Shown here one piece after another: positions 9,083 to 16,393 of a stretch of DNA of 64,000 nt. Every line of letters starts with the position of its first letter. Positions within the stretch are counted from its first letter, which is position 1. Source of the stretch: Alphaproteobacteria bacterium (GTDB taxonomy: Bacteria > Pseudomonadota > Alphaproteobacteria > Micropepsales > Micropepsaceae); contig JAGOBA010000003.1 in the NCBI GenBank assembly GCA_017983635.1, positions 186,001 to 250,000 on the forward strand. Reading direction: 5' to 3'. Position numbers and translations under genes: made by a program. The notes below the pieces were generated by a model that searched no databases, was not told where the DNA came from, and was given only the letters and a program-made list of their open reading frames with translations.

Positions 9083-9682
9083 ATGAACGTTGCTCAAGCG
9101 CGCCCGCGTCTTTGGTCGCCGCAAGTGATCTTGTTCGCCGTCGTTCTGCATGTGGCGGTGCTCTACTACGTGGCCGTCGCGTTCAAGGTGGTTCCTCCAC
9201 CTGTCGATCTGACACCCGACGCGACACCAATCGTCACCTTTCGGCCGACGCCTCCTCCCCCAGTTTTAGAAGTCGATCCGATCAAACCGGAACCGCCGCG
9301 CTTCAGACCGCATGCACCAGTGACACCTCCCCTTCAGGTTGACGTTCCCCCGGTACCGTTTCCACCTGCTCCGCCTGCGGAGTCTACGGCAGATGCGACG
9401 ACTATCGGCGTAAATGCACCGATAGAAGAAGTTCCCGTTGCGCAGGCTTTGCCGCGATACCCAACCGCCGCGCTGGAGCGCGGGATTGAAGGCCGTGTGA
9501 TCATGTCGATCACGATCATGCCGGATGGATCGGTTCGCGATGTGCAGGTCGTGTCAGCTCAACCGCGTGGCTATTTTGAAGCGACGGCCGTCCGCGCCGT
9601 GCAGGGTTGGCGCTACCGGCCGTCCAATGTCGTGCGCACGAACGTGATCGTGCACATGGATTTCGAGCTACGCGACGGTTAG
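9083..9682 (+). CDS. tonB: TonB family energy transducer (copy 2)
   Basis: Second TonB-like protein, 199 aa: short cytoplasmic tip, one TM helix (about 14-34, with VVLHVAVLYYVAV), a Pro-rich spacer (about 45-110) and a C-terminal TonB domain (about 112-199: PRYPTAALERGIEG, ITIMPDG, GWRYRPS). A GGAGG ribosome site precedes the start. The shared LHVAVLYYVAV helix indicates duplication with tonB1. The 3' end overlaps the convergent TauE/SafE gene by 4 bp. Confidence 0.93.
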   Translation: MNVAQARPRLWSPQVILFAVVLHVAVLYYVAVAFKVVPPPVDLTPDATPIVTFRPTPPPPVLEVDPIKPEPPRFRPHAPVTPPLQVDVPPVPFPPAPPAESTADATTIGVNAPIEEVPVAQALPRYPTAALERGIEGRVIMSITIMPDGSVRDVQVVSAQPRGYFEATAVRAVQGWRYRPSNVVRTNVIVHMDFELRDG

Positions 9683-10422
9683 GCGAAGGGGCCGACGAGA
9701 GCTGCCGCCGCGATGATCGCGTAAGCGACGCGGCGGTAGGTTTGCTCCGAGGCTCTGTCGAAGAGTTTCGTGCCGAGCCACACCCCGGCGATGGCCGCGG
9801 GCACGCAAAGGGCGGTCAAAACGGTCACCTCGTGCGTCACCAATCCGCGTGCGGAATAGATGACGGTTGAGACAACGTCGATTGCAAAGAAGTAGACGAT
9901 GACCGTGGCGCGCACCGCCGCGGTCGATCCATCGCCGGCGAGATAGTAGAGCACGACCGGTGGGCCACCGACACCCGAGGCGCCGTTGGCAACACCGGAG
10001 AGTGCGCCGGTTGCAGCAAGGCCCACCGGCGTCACCGAACCCCGGCGTCTGACGTTGGCGAGCAGCAGCGCCAGAAAGATCAGTATCGTCACCGATATCA
10101 CCAAGCGCAGCGTCCGCTCCGGCACCACTTCAAGCAGCCACGCGCCGATAAGCAATCCGGGAAGTGCAGCCACACTCAAGACAGCGATCTCTCGCCACAC
10201 GACCTGGCGCATGGCTGCCGGGAGCATCTGAAAGGACAGCGCGACTTCCAGGAGGATGATCAGCGGCACCGCGACGGTCACCGGATAGAGCGCGGCCAGC
10301 GCCGGCGCCAACACCATCGCCGAACCAAAGCCCGAAAATCCACGCAGCACGCCGGCGAATGCCACGAGTGCAATCGCCGCCGCCGTACCGGCATTGAGGA
10401 ACGGTGCCAGGGCCTCGATCAC
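9679..10422 (-). CDS. TauE/SafE family sulfite/anion exporter-like membrane protein
   Basis: Polytopic inner-membrane permease of 247 aa with about eight hydrophobic segments. It has the two repeated GxSGFG/GxxxGxxGVGGP motifs of the TauE/SafE (formerly DUF81) family: RGFSGFGSAM near the N-terminus and NGASGVGGPPVVLYYL near residue 150. Family members export sulfite, sulfoacetate or related organic anions; the substrate here is unknown. It lies 6 bp after a small zinc-ribbon-like protein on the same strand, so the two probably share a transcript. Confidence 0.88.
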   Translation of the reverse strand: MIEALAPFLNAGTAAAIALVAFAGVLRGFSGFGSAMVLAPALAALYPVTVAVPLIILLEVALSFQMLPAAMRQVVWREIAVLSVAALPGLLIGAWLLEVVPERTLRLVISVTILIFLALLLANVRRRGSVTPVGLAATGALSGVANGASGVGGPPVVLYYLAGDGSTAAVRATVIVYFFAIDVVSTVIYSARGLVTHEVTVLTALCVPAAIAGVWLGTKLFDRASEQTYRRVAYAIIAAAALVGPFA

Positions 10423-10428
10423 ACGCGC

Positions 10429-10713
10429 CTATTGCCTCGCGCGCGGGAGGTTGATTTGCGGTCGGCCGTTTGCGAGTGCCGGAGCGACGTCGAAGGTGGC
10501 GATGCGAATGTCGTCGCTGGATCCGGTGCGGCCGCACATGGTGCAACGGAACCGGCGCTTGAAGTCGAGCAGCGACGATCGCGGATGCGCCATCTCGGCG
10601 ACCTGCGCCGGCAGAAGCGCAGTCTTGTGCCCGCAGGCGCAGTGCAGAGTAACGCCCTTGTCGGCGGCGACGAGCGATCCGACGGTCAGGGGCTTGGCGG
10701 CGCGGGCGGACAT
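10429..10713 (-). CDS. Small hypothetical protein with two Cys-pair (zinc-ribbon-like) motifs
   Basis: A 94-residue protein with two cysteine knuckles, CACG (about residues 24-27) and CTMCG (about 56-60), separated by some 30 residues, as in a zinc ribbon. No enzyme motif is visible. The start MSARAAKPL is preferred because an AGGG ribosome site precedes it; an in-frame ATG 36 bp upstream is possible. It is directly upstream of the TauE/SafE gene and divergent from the acyl-CoA dehydrogenase. Role unknown; it could be a metal-binding regulator or a structural zinc protein. Confidence 0.7.
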   Translation of the reverse strand: MSARAAKPLTVGSLVAADKGVTLHCACGHKTALLPAQVAEMAHPRSSLLDFKRRFRCTMCGRTGSSDDIRIATFDVAPALANGRPQINLPRARQ

Positions 10714-10867
10714 GGCGCCCTGAGTATCGCGCGCACGCTCACCGCGCATCAAGTGTTGCGACACAGTAAATCGGGCCGGCCAGGGCAGGGGAGGGGGCTG
10801 CCCTTTCGGGCGTCGACAGCCGTGATAGGGTCCCCCGATCACGAAATCGCAAACGGAGAGACACCCC

Positions 10868-12103
10868 ATGGCCATCGACCTTGAAATCCCGGCGGAAGCC
10901 AAGGCATTGCGCGAACGAATCCGCCACTGGGTGCAGGACGAATGCGTACCGGCGGAGAAGCGGCTGATCGACGGCGAGGACTACAAGACCGTGCTGAACG
11001 AGTTGCGCACGAAGGCGCGCAAGCAGGGTCTGTGGTGTCCGTTCATCCCAAAGGAGCATGGCGGCATGGGTCTTGGGCCGCTCGCGAACGCACTGGTGCA
11101 GATGGAATTGGGCGAGAGCTACCTCGGCGCGTTGTCCATGAACACGCAAGGGCCGGATGACGCGACGATGCTGACGCTGCTGGAGCACGGCACGCCGTAT
11201 CAGAAGGAGAAGTTCCTAAAGCCGTTGCTGAACGGGGAGAAACGCATCTGTTACTCGATGACCGAGAAGGCTGCCGGCGCAGACGCTACCGGCATGCAGA
11301 CGCGGGCGGACAAGAAGGGCAACGATCGTTACGTTTTGAACGGCGAGAAGTGGTTTTCGAGTGCGGCGAGCGTAGCGGATATCGCGCTCGTGATGGCGAA
11401 GACGGATCCGGACGCACCGCGGCATCAGCAGTATTCCACGTTTCTGGTCGAGCTTCCGAACCCAGGTTACAAGATCAAGCGCAACATTCCGACGATGGCA
11501 ATCGAGGGGCCGCTGTCGCACATTTTGGGTGGCGGGCACGCGGAGATCGAGATTTCGGATCTCGAGGTGCCGGCCGAGAATTTGCTCGGCGGCGAAGGCA
11601 AGGGCTTTGCGATGGGCCAGCACCGGCTCGCGTATGGACGGCTGCGGCATGGCATGCACAACGTTGCGATGGCGCAGCGGGCGCTCGATATGGCGGTGAA
11701 GCATGTGACCACGCGTTCGACCTTCGGCAAGAAGCTGGACGAACGGCAGGCGGTGCAATTCATGCTCGCCGATTGTGCGAGCGAGCTCTACATCGCGCGA
11801 CTGATGCTGATGCACATCGCGTTCAAGGCGGAGAACAAGATGGATCTGCGCCAGGAGAACGGGATCGCGAAGGTCTATCTGGCCAACATGGTGCACAAGG
11901 TGGTCGATACGGCGATTCAGCTGCACGGCGCACTGGGCTACAGCCGCGATCTGCCTCTTGCCGCCTGGTACACGCACATCCGGAGCCAGCGGCTGGTCGA
12001 CGGGCCGGACGAAGTGCATCGCTGGACGACGGGCCGCAACGTGATCAAAGCGTACAAGGCGACCGGCACGACTGCGGGGGCGTGTGGTGGGGATTTGTTG
12101 TAG
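10868..12103 (+). CDS. Acyl-CoA dehydrogenase family protein
   Basis: FAD-dependent dehydrogenase that introduces an alpha-beta double bond into an acyl-CoA, passing electrons to ETF. The 411-residue protein shows the N-terminal helical domain (1-125), a beta domain with the FAD-contacting CYSMTEKAAGADATG stretch (about 126-240), and the C-terminal helical domain with the STFGKKL segment, LHGALGYSRDLPL, and the ending DGPDEVHRWTTGRNVIKAY. Substrate chain length cannot be inferred. An accessory island begins about 100 bp downstream. Confidence 0.93.
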   Translation: MAIDLEIPAEAKALRERIRHWVQDECVPAEKRLIDGEDYKTVLNELRTKARKQGLWCPFIPKEHGGMGLGPLANALVQMELGESYLGALSMNTQGPDDATMLTLLEHGTPYQKEKFLKPLLNGEKRICYSMTEKAAGADATGMQTRADKKGNDRYVLNGEKWFSSAASVADIALVMAKTDPDAPRHQQYSTFLVELPNPGYKIKRNIPTMAIEGPLSHILGGGHAEIEISDLEVPAENLLGGEGKGFAMGQHRLAYGRLRHGMHNVAMAQRALDMAVKHVTTRSTFGKKLDERQAVQFMLADCASELYIARLMLMHIAFKAENKMDLRQENGIAKVYLANMVHKVVDTAIQLHGALGYSRDLPLAAWYTHIRSQRLVDGPDEVHRWTTGRNVIKAYKATGTTAGACGGDLL

Positions 12104-12196
12104 GGCGGCACACCGCCTTCGCGTTGCTTCAACCAGTCGCTTGGGGGTTTGGCGAGCCGTGATCATCGCGGGGCGTGGGTCTCCCAGTATCTCGGT

Positions 12197-12204
12197 CTTT
12201 CATT
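12197..12204 (+). repeat. Target-site duplication, left copy (8 bp)
   Basis: CTTTCATT directly abuts the left inverted repeat of the IS1595-family element and is repeated at the right end. Eight bp is the duplication length known for this family. Confidence 0.9.
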
Positions 12205-12229
12205 CGCGATTGTATACTTGACACATGCA
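12205..12229 (+). repeat. Left terminal inverted repeat of the IS1595 element
   Basis: 25 bp, identical in reverse complement to the right end. Contains an inward TTGACA at 12219-12224. Confidence 0.93.
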
Positions 12230-12275
12230 GGTCACGAATCCAGAATCTCTGGTGGCGTGACAGGCCGGTGTCAGA

Positions 12276-12321
12276 GGCACCCCCTCAAAGTATCGTCGCG
12301 AATGCAAACAGAGGGGGTGCC
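12276..12321 (-). terminator. Inverted repeat downstream of the passenger gene (possible terminator)
   Basis: Perfect 11-bp arms (GGCACCCCCTC and its complement) separated by 24 bp, 33 bp beyond the stop of the minus-strand passenger gene. No T tract is present. It could act as a transcription stop inside the IS, or be another recombination site. Confidence 0.4.
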
Positions 12322-12353
12322 GCAATGGGTGCGGCGTGGTTGGCGTCGATCTA

Positions 12354-13046
12354 TCAGGTGAAGTCAGGATCAAAAGCATCAACTACGTCGGTGACCTGGC
12401 GCTGGAGGTTTTGGAGCGTCTGAACGACAAGGGTTCCGTCCTCGAACGTTGCCGTCGCGGTGATCTGACGGTGCACAAACATTTCCTCTGGAAAGACTCC
12501 AGCTATTGCCTTTGTGAAAACCGCCGGCACCTCCCGGGGCGCACTGCTGAGCTTCCCGACCGTGACGGTGAGGTATCGGTGCTTGTCCCCATTGGTGATG
12601 TCCGCGAGAAGGCTGGGCCACTGGGGCCCACTGTCAAACGGTTGCAGCGCTTGGATCATTGCTTGATGTTTTGGCCTGAGCTTAGGCAACCAAAGCTTCT
12701 TAGCGTCCTTGGGCTTGGCAGCATGCAGGTACTTGTCCCAACTCTCTTTGACGCGTTCAGTCGGAAACTTCGTGCTGTTACTTCGCCGACCGTTCGCCAG
12801 GTAGAAGAGCTCGTGAGCGAGGTAGTCCAAGGCGGATTTGAGGTTGTATGCGACCTCGCCAACCAGGATTGGGACGATAGCGGGCACGTCCACATCAAGG
12901 GTGCTGGTCTGCAAGATTTCCTGATGCTTCCAGCCATCGGCGAGCAAGTTGATTGCGTCGTCGAGGCTTTCGAGGTGTTCCCCGCTCCGAGCTATTCGCG
13001 CGCGGCTTTGATTAAGGGATGGCTTTCGGCTATTGGTGTTGACCAT
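12354..13046 (-). CDS. IS passenger: hypothetical protein with an ALDYLAHEL helix (HEPN-like?)
   Basis: A 230-residue soluble protein of unknown function. The segment GEVAYNLKSALDYLAHEL (about 63-80) followed by a KFPTE stretch resembles a widespread hypothetical family with a recurring NLRSALDHL...FPI pattern. That family's all-helical start recalls HEPN-type RNases, but I see no clear RxxxxH active site, so this is conjecture. The ATG chosen (MVNTNSRKP) avoids an improbable N-terminal extension and interlocks with the ATG of the plus-strand 50-aa gene. It is cargo of the IS1595 element and is not needed for transposition. Confidence 0.72.
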   Translation of the reverse strand: MVNTNSRKPSLNQSRARIARSGEHLESLDDAINLLADGWKHQEILQTSTLDVDVPAIVPILVGEVAYNLKSALDYLAHELFYLANGRRSNSTKFPTERVKESWDKYLHAAKPKDAKKLWLPKLRPKHQAMIQALQPFDSGPQWPSLLADITNGDKHRYLTVTVGKLSSAPREVPAVFTKAIAGVFPEEMFVHRQITATATFEDGTLVVQTLQNLQRQVTDVVDAFDPDFT

Positions 13047-13197
13047 GACAAAATCCGAAACTGAAAAACGCGAAGATGACGTTTTGCGGCGGATGCTCAA
13101 AACACCGCCCAAGCCTCACAAGCCAATAGGCAAGAAGCCTGGGAAGCCTAAGCTGAGTCGGGGTCGTCGATCGAAGGGCGCGAGCGTCGGCGCATAG
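13045..13197 (+). CDS. IS passenger: small basic Lys/Pro-rich protein (50 aa)
   Basis: A short coding sequence of 50 residues: an acidic helix start (MTKSETEKREDDVLRRML) followed by a Lys/Pro tail (PPKPHKPIGKKPGKPK) and an Arg/Ser-rich end. The DDxLRRML...PPKPHK pattern recalls small alphaproteobacterial proteins of unknown role, which supports its being real. No strong ribosome site is seen. Its ATG overlaps the start codon of the opposite-strand passenger by two bases (CATG), so the two genes diverge from one point, as in some toxin-antitoxin or regulator-target pairs. That comparison is inference only. Confidence 0.55.
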   Translation: MTKSETEKREDDVLRRMLKTPPKPHKPIGKKPGKPKLSRGRRSKGASVGA

Positions 13198-13241
13198 GGC
13201 GAATGCGCCTCTTTGGCGTGACCGGGAGGCCGTTGCGGATG

Positions 13242-13259
13242 CGCCATCTTATGATGGCG
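13242..13259. terminator. Hairpin between convergent IS genes
   Basis: A 7-bp stem (CGCCATC / GATGGCG) with a TTAT loop lies between the end of the 50-aa gene and the end of the transposase gene, where a bidirectional stop would be expected. It lacks a T tract. Confidence 0.3.
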
Positions 13260-13286
13260 TGGACGGCCTGCTCAATCGTCTCGCAC

Positions 13287-14195
13287 TTAGTTAGTCGGCC
13301 GATAGGTCAGGCGCTTGCCTTTGATGCCCTCTAGCGCCTTGTCAGCGCGCATCGCGTCGTTAATGCCGAGCTTGACGCGGTTGGAGTAGCGGAAATCGAA
13401 CTCTGCGAGGTAGCGCTGCAAATGCTGCTCGCCGCAGTGCTGGTAGGTGCCGACCATGCCGCGCTTGAAGATCGAAAACACGCCTTCGACCGTGTTCGTG
13501 TGAACGTCACCGCGTGCGTACTCGCCAGCCGAGTGATCGACGCTTTCGTGCTTCGCTACAGCGCTCGCCTTGTACATCTGAGCGCCGTCCGTGTGCAGCG
13601 TGCTCTTGGGGTCAACGTAGTCTTGAATGAGGCCCTTAATCTCGTAGCCCTTGGGTGTACCACCGAGCTTGAACGAGCGCATCTTACCGCCGCGCTCCAC
13701 AAGGCTCAGGATTGCGATCTTGTGCCCAGGGCCGCCGCTGCCAGGGTGTTTGCGGACGCCAGAGCGCGTCCCGATGTACGTCTCGTCCGCTTCGATGATC
13801 TTGCCTTCGCCACCGATGGGCGGAGCGCCAGCCGCAGGGGCCATAGCGGCGCGGATGCGATGCGACATGAACCAGGCGGTCTTGTAGGACACGCCAAGCA
13901 TGCGGCTCAGTTGGTGCGAGCTAATGCCTTTCTTGGACGAGCAAAGCAGGTGCGTCGCGTACAGCCAGGTGTGGAGAGGCACGTGGCTGCGCTCGAACAC
14001 CGTGCCGACCGTGACTGAGAACTGCATGCGGCAGGCGTTGCAGAACATCAGGCCCTTGCGGCCACCTTTGATGCGCGAGGCTTCGTTGACGACGCCGCAG
14101 TGGGGGCACGCCGGGCCGTCCGGCCACTGGATCGATTCCAGGTGCTTGCGGGCGGCTTCTTCGTTGCGGAAACGGGCGGGCAATTCGGCGGGCAT
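13287..14195 (-). CDS. IS1595-family transposase (ISXO2-like DDE domain)
   Basis: A 302-residue transposase that would cut and join the element's ends. An N-terminal zinc ribbon (CPHCG at about 33-37 and CNAC at about 53-56) precedes a helix-turn-helix-like region (SSHQLSRMLGVSYKTAWFM). The ISXO2-like catalytic domain follows, with acidic residues in EADETYIG (about 133-140), HTDGAQMY (about 199-206) and the NTVEGVFSIFK segment supplying the last acid. Length and motifs are intact. It is served by a good promoter starting in the terminal repeat and an AAGGAG ribosome site. Confidence 0.95.
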   Translation of the reverse strand: MPAELPARFRNEEAARKHLESIQWPDGPACPHCGVVNEASRIKGGRKGLMFCNACRMQFSVTVGTVFERSHVPLHTWLYATHLLCSSKKGISSHQLSRMLGVSYKTAWFMSHRIRAAMAPAAGAPPIGGEGKIIEADETYIGTRSGVRKHPGSGGPGHKIAILSLVERGGKMRSFKLGGTPKGYEIKGLIQDYVDPKSTLHTDGAQMYKASAVAKHESVDHSAGEYARGDVHTNTVEGVFSIFKRGMVGTYQHCGEQHLQRYLAEFDFRYSNRVKLGINDAMRADKALEGIKGKRLTYRPTN

Positions 14196-14214
14196 GGTCT
14201 AACTCCTTGCCCTG

Positions 14215-14245
14215 ATTATATAACGATCCGGTTTGCATGTGTCAA
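14215..14245 (-). promoter_or_regulatory. Transposase promoter overlapping the right inverted repeat
   Basis: On the minus strand, TTGACA (within the terminal repeat) and TATATAAT are separated by 17 bp, near consensus for the housekeeping sigma factor. An AAGGAG site lies just before the transposase ATG. Because the -35 is in the repeat, transposase binding to the end could repress its own gene. Confidence 0.75.
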
Positions 14246-14258
14246 GTATACAATCGCG
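14234..14258 (-). repeat. Right terminal inverted repeat of the IS1595 element
   Basis: 25 bp, perfect complement of the left repeat; the 8-bp duplication follows. Confidence 0.93.
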
Positions 14259-14266
14259 CTTTCATT
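14259..14266 (+). repeat. Target-site duplication, right copy (8 bp)
   Basis: CTTTCATT, identical to the copy before the left repeat. Confidence 0.9.
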
Positions 14267-14330
14267 GGTCGTGTCTCAGTTTGAAGTCGGACGGATTTGA
14301 CAGCGCGGAAAACCGTCCCATAGTCCGTGG

Positions 14331-14558
14331 ATGCCCAAAGGACCCAAAGGCGTCAAACGCCCTGCAGATGTGAACGCCCGTGCCGTGATGATTGCGCGGA
14401 TCGCGACCGGCGAACTTGAAGACAACCCATCATCGACTCCAAAGCGGGCGATTGGCGGCCGCGTCGGAGGCAAGGCGCGCGCGAAGAAACTGACCCCTGA
14501 CCAGCGCGCGACCATCGCAAAGCGGGCGGCAAAGGTGAGATGGAAGATCAAGAAGTAG
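14331..14558 (+). CDS. Small basic conserved hypothetical protein (75 aa)
   Basis: A Lys/Arg-rich 75-residue protein. The N-terminus MPKGPKGVKRPADV...ARIATGE and the C-terminal GGKARAKKLTP...IAKRAAKVRW pattern match a family of short hypothetical proteins I recall as common on alphaproteobacterial accessory DNA. The basic composition suggests nucleic-acid binding, but no function is established. It begins 65 bp after the IS target duplication and is upstream of another unknown gene. Confidence 0.68.
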   Translation: MPKGPKGVKRPADVNARAVMIARIATGELEDNPSSTPKRAIGGRVGGKARAKKLTPDQRATIAKRAAKVRWKIKK

Positions 14559-14698
14559 CCGCAAGCCACTGGAGAACGAAAAGACAACTTTTTATCCACA
14601 GGACGCTTACAGGATGTACTTGTCCGAAAGTGTCCGAGTCCTTGTGCTCGGACTCAACCCCCGATACTTTGTGGTGAGCAGCAAGCGAATCACTACCT

Positions 14699-15247
14699 AT
14701 GGACGTGCGGGCATTCCAGAAGCAGCGGCAGCGGCTTGAGGCCGAGCGGGAGGCGCTTGTTCGCGCCATTGCCGACGTTGACACCAAGCTTTCCGAACTG
14801 GACATCGCGGAGCGCGTTGCCGCCAGCATCCCCGATATTGACGACGAGGTTGACCCGCCGCCGATGCAGCGCATTGGCGATGCCGCAAGAGCGATCTTGC
14901 GACCACACGTTTTCTACGGTGGCGGAAAAGAAAAGCCCGTCAAAGAAATGCTTCTCGACGTGTTGCGCGATGCGTACCCAAGCGCCCTGACTGCTGGCGA
15001 TTTGAGAGAGCTCGCCTTGGAGCGCTTCGGCAAAGCAATCAACCCCAACACGCTCACTGTAACTTTGGTCCGATATCGTCACGACAAGCTTGTGACCGTC
15101 GTGAACAAGATGTGGCGCTACGTTCCACACCCCTCAGATCAAATGTTTTTCGGAAATGATGTGGCCGCAGACGATAACTCGGAAGGTGATGCGTCTGCGG
15201 CCACTGATCCAGAACCACGCGGTAATGCGCGGGGAGGTGGGCCATGA
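14699..15247 (+). CDS. Hypothetical protein: coiled-coil N-terminus and winged-helix-like domain
   Basis: A 182-residue protein not assigned to a named family. Residues 1-40 form a likely coiled coil (RAFQKQRQRLEAEREALVRAI). Residues 77-140 look like a winged helix (PVKEMLLDVLRDAY...LTAGDLRELALERFG...TVTLVRYRHDKLVTVVNKMWRYVP), as in small regulators. The acidic Gly-rich tail is probably disordered. An inverted repeat (GAGTCC / GGACTC at 14636-14655) lies about 45 bp before the start and could be an operator. Probably a DNA-binding accessory protein. Confidence 0.6.
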   Translation: MDVRAFQKQRQRLEAEREALVRAIADVDTKLSELDIAERVAASIPDIDDEVDPPPMQRIGDAARAILRPHVFYGGGKEKPVKEMLLDVLRDAYPSALTAGDLRELALERFGKAINPNTLTVTLVRYRHDKLVTVVNKMWRYVPHPSDQMFFGNDVAADDNSEGDASAATDPEPRGNARGGGP

Positions 15248-15253
15248 CATAGG

Positions 15254-15274
15254 CCGCCCTCAAAACAAGGGCGG
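15254..15274 (+). terminator. Hairpin between the winged-helix gene and the tRNA
   Basis: Perfect 7-bp stem (CCGCCCT / AGGGCGG) with a 7-nt A-rich loop, a few bases after the stop codon. No T tract, so termination is only possible. Confidence 0.4.
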
Positions 15275-15313
15275 GGTGCGCGAGCATCTCGCCCTGACTG
15301 CTTGTGGTGCTTC

Positions 15314-15389
15314 CCCGGCGTAGCTCAATGGACAGAGCACCAGACTGCTAATCTGGTGGTTGCGGGTCCGAATCCCGCCGCCGGGGCCA
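15314..15389 (+). tRNA. tRNA with anticodon GCU (Ser-type anticodon on a short class I body)
   Basis: A complete cloverleaf of 76 nt: 7-bp acceptor stem (CCCGGCG / CGCCGGG), D arm GCTC/GAGC, anticodon stem CCAGA/TCTGG with loop CTGCTAA (anticodon GCT), T stem GCGGG/CCCGC, discriminator G73 and encoded CCA. GCU reads AGC/AGU (Ser), and the loop and G73 fit serine, yet the variable region has only five nt whereas bacterial tRNA-Ser has a long variable arm. The T loop begins TCC rather than TTC, so the near-universal U55 is replaced by C. Either an unusual accessory tRNA or a non-functional variant. Confidence 0.8.
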
Positions 15390-15490
15390 CAGGCAGAATC
15401 TACTAAGCAACTGATTTTATGTCAAGAATCGCCATTTCCGAGTCGGATCAATGGCTTGCATACCACTGCGGTTCAAAATGAACGAAATGC

Positions 15491-15519
15491 TTGACAAAAT
15501 AGGCCAGCAATCCAATATC
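15491..15519 (+). promoter_or_regulatory. Promoter-like sequence for the IS1-type transposase gene
   Basis: A perfect TTGACA is followed after 17 bp by AATATC. The expected transcription start falls at about the ATG of the following gene, which has no ribosome site, suggesting a leaderless mRNA. Confidence 0.45.
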
Positions 15520-15526
15520 TCTGCCT

Positions 15527-16393
15527 ATGAACAAGCTTCCCGCCGAAAAGCGCGCCCAAATCCTCAACATGCTCGTTGAGGGTTCGTCGATGCGCTCCGT
15601 CTCACGGGTGGCGGATGTCTCAATCAACACGGTGACGAAGTTGCTCGTGGATGCAGGCAGTGCCTGCGAAGCCTTCCACGACCGCGCCGTGCGCAATGTC
15701 AAAGCGCGCCAAATCCAAGCCGATGAAATCTGGAGTTTTTGCTACGCGAAGAAAGCCAACGCGAAGCAATCGAAGAAGCCGGAAGAGGCTGGCGACGTTT
15801 GGACGTGGACGGCCATCGATAGCGACACGAAGCTGATTATCTCGTGGACGGTTGGCGATCGTAGGTCCGGATCGGCTCACGATTTCATGTATGACCTAGC
15901 GAGCCGCATCACTGGCGATTGCCAGCTAACGACGGACGGTTTGCACCACTACCCGCTGGCAGTGTTTCGCGCGTTCGACGGCAAGATCGACTACGCGCAA
16001 GTGAACAAGGTGTTCGCCGCAGCGCCAGTTGGCAGTCCCGAGCGCCGCTATAGTCCCGGTGTCGTCGTCGGGATGAGTAAGAAGGCCGTTTACGGTTCGC
16101 CCGCGATGGGGCAGGCGTCCACGTCGCACGTTGAGAGACACAATCTGACCATGCGCATGTCGATGCGCCGCTTCACGCGCTTGACGAACGGCTTTTCAAA
16201 AAAGGTCGCGAACCACTGTCACACGCTGGCGCTGTATTTCGTTTGGTACAACTTCGTGCGCATCCATAAGACGCTCAAGGTGACGCCAGCAATGGCAGCA
16301 GGCGTCGCGGACAGGCTTTGGTCCATGGCTGATATCGTCTCGCTAATCGACCAAGCGGAAGCTATTGGCCGGCAGGACGCGGGCGAGCAATGA
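15527..16393 (+). CDS. IS1-family-like DDE transposase
   Basis: A 288-residue single-protein transposase related to the IS1 family. It has an N-terminal HTH ([20 protein letters not shown]...[10 protein letters not shown], residues 4-45) and a DDE domain with IQADEIWSF (about 62-70), LTTDGLHHY (about 130-138) and VERHNLTMR (about 203-211), then [11 protein letters not shown] near the C-terminus. No InsA-type zinc finger and no -1 frameshift are present, unlike classical IS1. I could not find flanking inverted repeats or a target duplication, so it may be a domesticated or repeat-less transposase. Its 3' end overlaps a convergent gene by 32 bp. Confidence 0.85.
   Translation: MNKLPAEKRAQILNMLVEGSSMRSVSRVADVSINTVTKLLVDAGSACEAFHDRAVRNVKARQIQADEIWSFCYAKKANAKQSKKPEEAGDVWTWTAIDSDTKLIISWTVGDRRSGSAHDFMYDLASRITGDCQLTTDGLHHYPLAVFRAFDGKIDYAQVNKVFAAAPVGSPERRYSPGVVVGMSKKAVYGSPAMGQASTSHVERHNLTMRMSMRRFTRLTNGFSKKVANHCHTLALYFVWYNFVRIHKTLKVTPAMAAGVADRLWSMADIVSLIDQAEAIGRQDAGEQ

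Larger units (their letters stand above)
12205..14258 (-). mobile_element. Intact IS1595-family insertion sequence with two passenger genes (2054 bp)
   Basis: Bounded by perfect 25-bp terminal inverted repeats (12205-12229 and 14234-14258, outermost bases CGCGATTGTATA) and an 8-bp direct duplication CTTTCATT outside. It carries a transposase on the minus strand plus a 230-aa protein and a 50-aa basic protein unrelated to transposition. Perfect ends and an intact transposase suggest recent insertion and possible activity. Passenger genes are known within the IS1595 family. The terminal repeat contains TTGACA, which serves as the -35 of the transposase promoter. Confidence 0.93.

Noticed and set aside
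12336-13064. 242-codon plus-strand frame inside the IS1595 element
   Set aside because: Complementary to the 230-aa passenger gene, which has a plausible family pattern and start; both cannot be real over the same length.
14592-14600. Perfect DnaA box (TTATCCACA)
   Set aside because: A single 9-mer without a cluster or AT-rich unwinding region; one is expected by chance in a window of this size.
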